Assembly: GCA_005888325.1 (NCBI GenBank)
Contig: VAWU01000069.1
Coordinates: 1-54,328, forward strand
Direction of reading: 5' to 3'
Origin: Actinomycetota bacterium
GTDB taxonomy: Bacteria; Actinomycetota; Acidimicrobiia; Acidimicrobiales; AC-14
DNA length: 54,328 nt
Positions 45,153 to 50,897 of this stretch are shown here, piece by piece. The notes beneath the pieces are model-generated. The model saw only the letters and a list, made by a program, of their open reading frames with translations, made no database searches and had not been told where the DNA came from. The position numbers and the translations under genes were made by a program. Each line of letters opens with the position of its first letter. The first letter of the stretch is position 1.

Positions 45153-46439
45153 TCACCACCCGAGCCGCTCGATGCTTGCGATGGCGGCGTCGCAGATCCG
45201 CGCCTGTCGCTCCGCGATCGTGCCGGTGCCGTCGTCGGCTGGAGATGGCGGTGGCCGCGGGTCCACGTCGGTGCCATCGGGCTTGAGCCAGCGCCAGTGC
45301 CCTGGCCCGCCCTCCAGCCGGTAGCCCTCGTGGGTCTTCTGCGCGTGGTGGAAGCGACACAATCGCGCCAGCGCGTCGAGCTTGGTGACGCGCGTCGCGC
45401 TCCAGGGCTCGACGTGGTCGATCTCGAGCCCCACCCGCACATGACAGCCGCCCACCACGCACTCGGGGTCGCGCACCTCCAGCGCGCTGCGCTGGTGCGC
45501 GGTGGGCCGCCGCCCCAGATGCGCCACCGTTGAGACATCCACCCCGTCGCTCACCACCGCGGTCACGAAGGCGTCGTCCATCATCGAGCGCACGACGCGC
45601 ACCGGCACCGGTCCCACGCCGCCCACCTCGCAGCGCTCACCTGATTCTGCCTTTCCTCGCACGAGTGCGGCATGGTCGATCACCACGTGCACGGTGTTGC
45701 GCGGTCGCGACGAGCTGCACGCGCTGCTGTCACGTCCGGCCCGCGCCAGCGCCAACAGCGCATCGGCCCGGTAGGCGTCGAAGCCCTCCCGCCGTCCCTC
45801 GGCCCGGGCCTCGCGGAACGCATCGGCCTCGAAGGGCTCGAGCGCCACCAGCACCTCGGCCAGCACCTCGGGGGTGAAGCGCCCGTCGAGGCGCCCGGCG
45901 CCGTCGGGGTCGTTCCAATGGCGCAGCGACCGCGAGGCGTGGATGGCGCGGTGACGCGCCATCTCGTCGGGCGCGGCCGCCGCCTTGACCCGCCGGCACT
46001 TGTCCTTCAGGCCGGCCACACCGTCGCGGCGCGCCACGTCCACCAACTCGGCTCCGGCGTTCGAGTCGGCTCCGGCGGCCGACGCGATCTCGTTGGCCTG
46101 CACCGAGGAGAGCTCCCCCGCCCGCATCGCCGCGTCCACCGCCGGCAGCTCCGGCAATCGGGCCGCGGTCTCGAGCGTCGACATCGCGCTGCCGATGGAC
46201 ACCCCACTGCGCCGGGCCAGCCAGTGGGCGGCGGAGCGCTCACCCACGCCCCGCCAGAGGTTGGAGGCGGCCACCCGCCGCGCCGCCAGCGCCTTGCCCG
46301 CGGCACCCAGCTTCTCGATGGTGGCGAAGGTGTCGACCAGACCCGCGGCCGCCTCGGCAGGCAGCGTCTCGGGCTCGAGCCCGGCCACGAACTCGCGCAA
46401 CTCCGCTTCCATGTCGCACAGACCCATGACGAACTCCAC
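45153..46439 (-). CDS. DUF222/13E12-family HNH endonuclease-like protein
   Basis: 428 residues. The DUF222 region is helical and Ala-rich (LGAAGKALAARRVAASNLWR). The C-terminal HNH motif reads CVVGGC, then LEIDHVEPWS and LARLCRFHHAQKTHEGY; the two cysteines suggest a structural zinc. These genes are multicopy in actinobacteria, including the 13E12 repeats of mycobacteria. Some of those are LexA-controlled. A perfect SOS box lies 27 bases before the GTG at 46439. An ATG four codons in is an alternative. Confidence 0.9.
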   Translation of the reverse strand: MEFVMGLCDMEAELREFVAGLEPETLPAEAAAGLVDTFATIEKLGAAGKALAARRVAASNLWRGVGERSAAHWLARRSGVSIGSAMSTLETAARLPELPAVDAAMRAGELSSVQANEIASAAGADSNAGAELVDVARRDGVAGLKDKCRRVKAAAAPDEMARHRAIHASRSLRHWNDPDGAGRLDGRFTPEVLAEVLVALEPFEADAFREARAEGRREGFDAYRADALLALARAGRDSSACSSSRPRNTVHVVIDHAALVRGKAESGERCEVGGVGPVPVRVVRSMMDDAFVTAVVSDGVDVSTVAHLGRRPTAHQRSALEVRDPECVVGGCHVRVGLEIDHVEPWSATRVTKLDALARLCRFHHAQKTHEGYRLEGGPGHWRWLKPDGTDVDPRPPPSPADDGTGTIAERQARICDAAIASIERLGW

Positions 46440-46465
46440 GTCCAGGGCTACAGCTCACGGGGAAG

Positions 46466-46479
46466 CGAACGTATGTTCG
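46466..46479. promoter_or_regulatory. LexA (SOS) box
   Basis: CGAACGTATGTTCG is a full match to the actinobacterial LexA operator (CGAAC-N4-GTTCG). On the minus strand the -10-like TACGTT (46473-46468) lies inside the operator, so bound LexA would cover the HNH promoter. I noticed no other copy in the window. Confidence 0.82.
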
Positions 46480-46603
46480 ATGGTAGCAGACCCCAACGAC
46501 AAGCGGCAAGCGTCCGCAAGCAATTCCTTCAAGATTTTTCCGACGCGGATCGGCGGCGCAAGATGCTTCCGAACGACTAGGTCAAGCCACAAGAGATACG
46601 GTC

Positions 46604-47020
46604 TCAGCAGTGGCCTCCGAACCACAGGAGGCGAGCTCCATCCGGACGCTGTCGAAGCTCCGCAGCGTAGGCCACGTCGTTCGGCCACCCCCCAGCGTCG
46701 AGGTCGCCCCCAGGAGCGAAGTGCTCGCGAATCTGCTCCGTCCAGATCCGTTTGGCCTGACCCGGTGGATGGAACACGACGTCCCTGCCGTAACCAGCTT
46801 GAACGCCAATCCCGACGTCTCCGCCTTCAAGCCAAGCAACCACCTCATCGAGAGCGAGGTAGTTGTCCGCGGCGGGCCAGAACTTGCCAGTGCCATCCCA
46901 TACACCGTCGTCGGCGACACGACGTGTCGCGTGGCCATCGCGAGGGTGACCTTCGTTCGAGCCGCCTCTCGCCGAGACCATCTCCTTGAATGTTTCGCGG
47001 CGACCGCGCTTGTGCGGCAT
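46604..47020 (-). CDS. small protein of unknown function
   Basis: 138 residues from the ATG at 47020. It contains TGKFWPAADNYLALDEVVAW and ends DVAYAAELRQRPDGARLLWF, a globular, aromatic-rich sequence unlike an antisense shadow. No family is recognised. The GC content is lower than around it (about 58-65 percent in sampled lines against well over 70). It lies 14 bases after the sua5 stop and upstream of the HNH gene. The region may be a recent arrival. Confidence 0.5.
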   Translation of the reverse strand: MPHKRGRRETFKEMVSARGGSNEGHPRDGHATRRVADDGVWDGTGKFWPAADNYLALDEVVAWLEGGDVGIGVQAGYGRDVVFHPPGQAKRIWTEQIREHFAPGGDLDAGGWPNDVAYAAELRQRPDGARLLWFGGHC

Positions 47021-47034
47021 TGAGCCCCCGCGAC

Positions 47035-47658
47035 TCAGGGCAGGGCGGCCCACACGTCGCCCCACGCGATGCGGCCCTCGCGCAGCAGCTTGGGCTCGAC
47101 ACCGGTGCAGTCGACGACGGTCGACGGGCTCCCCGCGCACGGTCCGCCGTCGAGGACGACGGCCACCGCGTCACCGAACACCTCGGCCACCATTGCCGCC
47201 GTCTCCGGCGTCGGCTCGCCGTGCAGGTTGGCGCTCGTCGTGGCGAGCGGCCCGACGATGGCGCAGAGGGCGCGGGGTACGGCGTGGTCGGGGCACCGCA
47301 CGCCGATCGTGGCGTCGTCGTCGCCCAGGTCCGCGGCCAGGTCGGGCGCGCGCGGGATGACGAGCGTGATCGCACCCGGCCAGAACCGCGTCATCAGCGC
47401 GATCGCCGAGTCGGGCACGGCCGTGGCGAGACCGAGTGCCTGGTCGGCGTCGGCCACGAGCACCGGCAGGTCGACGTCGTGGGGCCGGTGCTTGACCTCG
47501 AAGATGCGGTCGGTCGCGCCGGGCACCGAGACATCGGCCGCCAAGCCGTACACGGTGTCGGTGGGGAGAGCCACCGCCAACCCGACCCGGAGCGCCTCGG
47601 CCGCCTCCTTCAGTGCCTCGGCCGGCGGTTGGTCACCCCGCGCGTCCACGATCCCCAT
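47035..47658 (-). CDS. tsaC: L-threonylcarbamoyladenylate synthase (Sua5/YciO/YrdC)
   Basis: 207 residues. It makes threonylcarbamoyl-AMP for the t6A modification of ANN-decoding tRNAs. Family motifs include AVALPTDTVYGLAADVSVPG, the basic KHRP segment (IFEVKHRPHDVDLPVLV), and the C-terminal PLATTSANLHGEPTP. It follows prmC as in mycobacteria. The ATG at 47658 has TAGGGT six bases upstream. A TTG at 47664 overlaps the prmC stop (TTGA). Confidence 0.93.
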   Translation of the reverse strand: MGIVDARGDQPPAEALKEAAEALRVGLAVALPTDTVYGLAADVSVPGATDRIFEVKHRPHDVDLPVLVADADQALGLATAVPDSAIALMTRFWPGAITLVIPRAPDLAADLGDDDATIGVRCPDHAVPRALCAIVGPLATTSANLHGEPTPETAAMVAEVFGDAVAVVLDGGPCAGSPSTVVDCTGVEPKLLREGRIAWGDVWAALP

Positions 47659-47660
47659 GC

Positions 47661-48485
47661 TCAAACCCTACCGACAAGCGCGCGCGGGCGTCCGGTGAGA
47701 TCGGCGCGCACCTCCACGTCGTCGAAGCCGGCCGTGCGCGCGAGGTCGACAGCGCGCTCGGCCTGGTGCGGCGCGATCTCGAGCACGAGCGCGGCCGGTC
47801 GCGCCAGCCACGCGGTCGCACCCGCCGCGATCACGCCGACCGCCTCGAGGCCCGTCGGGCCGGCGCGCAGCGCGCCGGGAGGCTCCCACTCGGACACCAC
47901 GGCGGGCAGCGCCTCGCCGTCGGCCACGTACGGCGGGTTCGACACGAGCAGGTGCACCTGCCCCCGCAACTCCTCGGGCAGGGCGTCGAACCAGCTCCCC
48001 TCCACCAGTCGGACGCGAGTCGCCGCCCGACCTCCGGTACCGGCGAGGTTGGCGCGCGCGACCGCCAGCGCGTCGGCGGAGACGTCGGTGGCCCACACCT
48101 GCGCGCCGGGCACCTCGACCGCGATCGACAGTGCGATCGCACCGGAGCCCGTGCCGAGGTCGACGACGAGTGGCGCCTGCGCCCCGAGCCGTCGCAGCTC
48201 GCCGAGCGCGATGTCGACGACCTGCTCCGTCTCGGGTCGGGGGATGAGCACGCGCCCGTCGACGTAGAGGTCGAGGCCACGAAACCCCCACCCGCCGATG
48301 GCGTACTGGAGGGGCTCACCCGCGCGGCGGCGGGCGACCATGCGCGCGCACTCCTCGCGCGCCCGGTCGGGCGCACGTTCGTCGAGGTGCACGATCAGAT
48401 CGGCACCCTCGTGTCCCGACGCCCGCTCCACGATGCGGCGTGCGTCGACGGCGTCGCCGAGCTGAGCCTCGACCTCGGCCAGCAC
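47661..48485 (-). CDS. prmC: peptide chain release factor N5-glutamine methyltransferase
   Basis: 274 residues. It methylates the Gln of the GGQ motif of release factors, one of which is encoded just upstream. The N-terminal helical domain is followed by the SAM motif VVDLGTGSGAIALSIA and the catalytic NPPY (LLVSNPPYVADG). LIPRPETEQVV, the hinge typical of PrmC, is present. The GTG at 48485 is the first usable start after the prfA stop. The family N-terminus (TWRQVLAEVEAQL) hints that a CTG five codons earlier might be used. Confidence 0.95.
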   Translation of the reverse strand: MLAEVEAQLGDAVDARRIVERASGHEGADLIVHLDERAPDRAREECARMVARRRAGEPLQYAIGGWGFRGLDLYVDGRVLIPRPETEQVVDIALGELRRLGAQAPLVVDLGTGSGAIALSIAVEVPGAQVWATDVSADALAVARANLAGTGGRAATRVRLVEGSWFDALPEELRGQVHLLVSNPPYVADGEALPAVVSEWEPPGALRAGPTGLEAVGVIAAGATAWLARPAALVLEIAPHQAERAVDLARTAGFDDVEVRADLTGRPRALVGRV

Positions 48486-48509
48486 CTGTCGCCAGGTCAG
48501 CGACGCGGC

Positions 48510-49574
48510 TCAGTCCTCTCCCGAGAGCTGGCGCGCCCGCTCGTCCGCGATCAGCGCATCGACGATCTCGTCGAGCTCACCCATCAGCACCTTGTTGAGG
48601 TTGTAGGTCGTGAGGTTGATGCGGTGGTCGGAGACGCGGTTCTCCTTGTAGTTGTACGTGCGGATCTTCTCCGACCTGCCCCCGCCCCCGATCTGGCCGC
48701 GACGCTGCTCGGAGAGCTCGGCCGCGTGCCGGTCCTGCTCGCGCTTGAGCAGGCGGGCCCGCAGGACCTGGAGCGCCTTGGCCCGGTTCTGGATCTGGCT
48801 CTTCTCGTCCTGCATGGCGACGACCTCGCCGGTCGGGAGGTGGGTGATGCGCACCGCGGAGTCGGTGGTGTTCACCGACTGACCACCCGGCCCCGTCGAG
48901 CGGTAGACGTCGACCTTGAGGTCGTTGGGGTCGAGCTGGATCTCGACCTCTTCGGCCTCGGGCAGCACGGTGACGGTGGCCGACGACGTGTGGATGCGGC
49001 CCTGCGACTCGGTGACGGGCACCCGCTGCACCCGGTGCGGGCCACCCTCGTGCTTCATGTGGCTCCACACCCCGTCGCCCTTCAGCAGGACGGTGGCCTC
49101 GTTGAAGCCGCCCATCTCCGACGAGTCGGCTTTGAGGACGTCGGACTTCCAGCCCATGCGGTCGGCGTAGCGCATGTACATGTCGAAGAGCACCTTGGCG
49201 AAGAGGTTCGCCTCCTCACCGCCTTCCGCGCCGCGGATCTCGACGATCACGTTCTTGCCCTCGTTGGGGTCCTTGGGCAGGAGGAGCAGGCGCAGCTCCT
49301 CCGCGAGCCGGGCGATGGCGTGCTCCGCCTCGTCGATCTGGGCGCGCACGAAGTCGCGGTCGTCGCCCGAGGAGTCGGCGAGCATCCCGCGAGCCGCGTC
49401 GAGGTCGTCGCGCGCTTGGCGGTAGTCGCGGTACGCGAGCACGACCGGCTCGAGCTCCTTGTGCCGCCTTGACGCCTCCAGGAGCGCGCGCGGGTCCGCG
49501 ATCACCTCGTGGTCGGCGAGGCGCGCGAGCACGTCGTCGTACTCCTTCTCGAGGGCGGCCAGCCGGTCCAGCAC
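48510..49574 (-). CDS. prfA: peptide chain release factor 1
   Basis: 354 residues. It recognises UAA and UAG. The peptidyl-tRNA hydrolysis motif is STGPGGQSVNTTDSAVR, and the codon-recognition PxT motif is in RVPVTESQGRIHTSSA. Length and sequence are canonical. GTG at 49574 starts four bases after the stop of the unknown gene at 49579-50592. prmC, encoded next, supplies the GGQ methylation. Confidence 0.97.
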   Translation of the reverse strand: MLDRLAALEKEYDDVLARLADHEVIADPRALLEASRRHKELEPVVLAYRDYRQARDDLDAARGMLADSSGDDRDFVRAQIDEAEHAIARLAEELRLLLLPKDPNEGKNVIVEIRGAEGGEEANLFAKVLFDMYMRYADRMGWKSDVLKADSSEMGGFNEATVLLKGDGVWSHMKHEGGPHRVQRVPVTESQGRIHTSSATVTVLPEAEEVEIQLDPNDLKVDVYRSTGPGGQSVNTTDSAVRITHLPTGEVVAMQDEKSQIQNRAKALQVLRARLLKREQDRHAAELSEQRRGQIGGGGRSEKIRTYNYKENRVSDHRINLTTYNLNKVLMGELDEIVDALIADERARQLSGED

Positions 49575-49578
49575 GTTC

Positions 49579-50592
49579 TCAGGCTAGTGACGACAGGGAA
49601 CGCCAGTCGTCGGGCACCGTCCGCACCTCGGCCGGCTCGATCAGCAGCCCGCTGAGCGAGCGGTGCACCGGGTGGTCGTCGCACTCGGGCACGACGAGCA
49701 CCAGACGCGGCCCGCGACCGTCGGCCAGCCGGGCATCGGCGGCCGCGGGCACCAGGTCGAGGTCGATCCCGGTCGAGCACACGACGAGCAGCGGCCGCCC
49801 CCGGTCGTCGACGCCCGCCGCGGGCGCGGGGGCGTGCCGTCGCAGGTCGTCGCGCGCGACCGGTGACGGCACGGGCGCGAGGTGGGCCGCGCCCACGAGC
49901 CCGGGCCGGTCGACGAGGACGGCGCGCAGCCAGCGCTCGGAGGCGAGACGGTTCAGGGGATGGTGGGGCGCACCGGCGCGACGGTGCCGGCGGACGGCGG
50001 CCACCGCGGCCGCCAGCGCCGCCTGCGTCGGGACGTCGCCGCTCATGGCTCGCCGGGCGTCGCGGTCGTGCTTCCCCACACCCACCTCGAGGCGTGAGCC
50101 ATCTGCGTCGCTCACCACCCGGGCCACCTCCAACCCGAGCACCTCGCCGGTGAGGACCCCCGCCTCGACGACGGGCTCGGCGCCGGCGGCTCGCAAGCGG
50201 TCGACCCACGCCGAGGCCTCCGCGTCCAACCGCGGCGCGGGGCCGATCGGCTCGGGCGCAGTGAGGGTGAGGGCGCGGCCCTCCACCTGCCAGACCTGAG
50301 GCGCCCGGGCGAAGGTCGCCGCCCTGCGGGCCAGCCCGCCCGCCTCCGCCTCGACCAAGAGGTGCAGCCGGTCGACCCCCACGCGACCGGCCCACAGCAG
50401 CGCGGGCCCGAGCGCACGGCCGGGTCCGTCCTCGACCAAGAGCCAGCCCGTCCCACCTGCGGACAGACCGGCGCCACCGGGGAAGGCGACCGCCGTGCCA
50501 CGCCCGTCGGCGAGCGCATCGGTCCCCCATCCGGCCGTCACGAGCGCGGTCAGCTTCGCGGTGAGCAGGGCGTGACGGCGATCGGCTTCCAC
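49579..50592 (-). CDS. unknown protein encoded beside prfA
   Basis: 337 residues from a GTG at 50592, chosen because GGGAGAG lies seven bases upstream; the frame stays open to 50673. No known domain is recognised. Conserved-looking features are TAGWGTDALADGRGTAVAF, an Arg/His-rich stretch in the middle, and a C-terminal strand-helix region (LLVVCSTGIDLDLVPAAADA, then RLVLVVPECDDHPVHRS). It is probably cytosolic. Tight spacing to prfA suggests cotranscription. Confidence 0.6.
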   Translation of the reverse strand: MEADRRHALLTAKLTALVTAGWGTDALADGRGTAVAFPGGAGLSAGGTGWLLVEDGPGRALGPALLWAGRVGVDRLHLLVEAEAGGLARRAATFARAPQVWQVEGRALTLTAPEPIGPAPRLDAEASAWVDRLRAAGAEPVVEAGVLTGEVLGLEVARVVSDADGSRLEVGVGKHDRDARRAMSGDVPTQAALAAAVAAVRRHRRAGAPHHPLNRLASERWLRAVLVDRPGLVGAAHLAPVPSPVARDDLRRHAPAPAAGVDDRGRPLLVVCSTGIDLDLVPAAADARLADGRGPRLVLVVPECDDHPVHRSLSGLLIEPAEVRTVPDDWRSLSSLA

Positions 50593-50789
50593 CGTCCGAC
50601 TCTCCCGCGCGGACGGCTCCCCGAGCCACGAGCCGGGCCGGGAAGTCCCGGGGGGCCGCTCGGCCCCTCTCACTCAGGTTCGGCCCCGGTCACGCCGATG
50701 ACTGAGCGTGGCCACGGCCACCGAGGCGGGCGCATCGCAGGGCGCGTGATTCGGGCTCGTCTCGGTTGCCGCCCACCCTTGACGACGAC

Positions 50790-50897
50790 GTGATTCGCAT
50801 CGCTTCCCTCCCCACGGACCCGACCACCGCCCACCGGGGCACCGCCGTGCGCCCCGGCGAGCGCGACGCGGCGCCTGCCGCCGAGGTTGTCCGGTGA
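50790..50897 (+). CDS. 35-residue leader ORF coupled to the ABC-APH gene
   Basis: GTG at 50790 opens 35 codons (start MIRIASLPTDPTTAHRGT) and ends at TGA 50895-50897. That stop overlaps the GTG of the ABC-APH gene in a GTGA junction. The first residues look like the start of a Rossmann-type protein, so it may be a remnant of a lost gene or a translated leader. The 200 bases before it (50593-50789) separate it from the divergent prfA-side operon; I see no convincing promoter or hairpin there. Confidence 0.35.
   Translation: MIRIASLPTDPTTAHRGTAVRPGERDAAPAAEVVR

Noticed and set aside
46473-46580. A 35-codon plus-strand ORF starting inside the SOS box (MFDGSRPQRQ...)
   Set aside because: It has no ribosome-binding site, no family and no coupling partner. 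Its ATG lies within the LexA operator. Coding potential cannot be separated from chance in this lower-GC patch.
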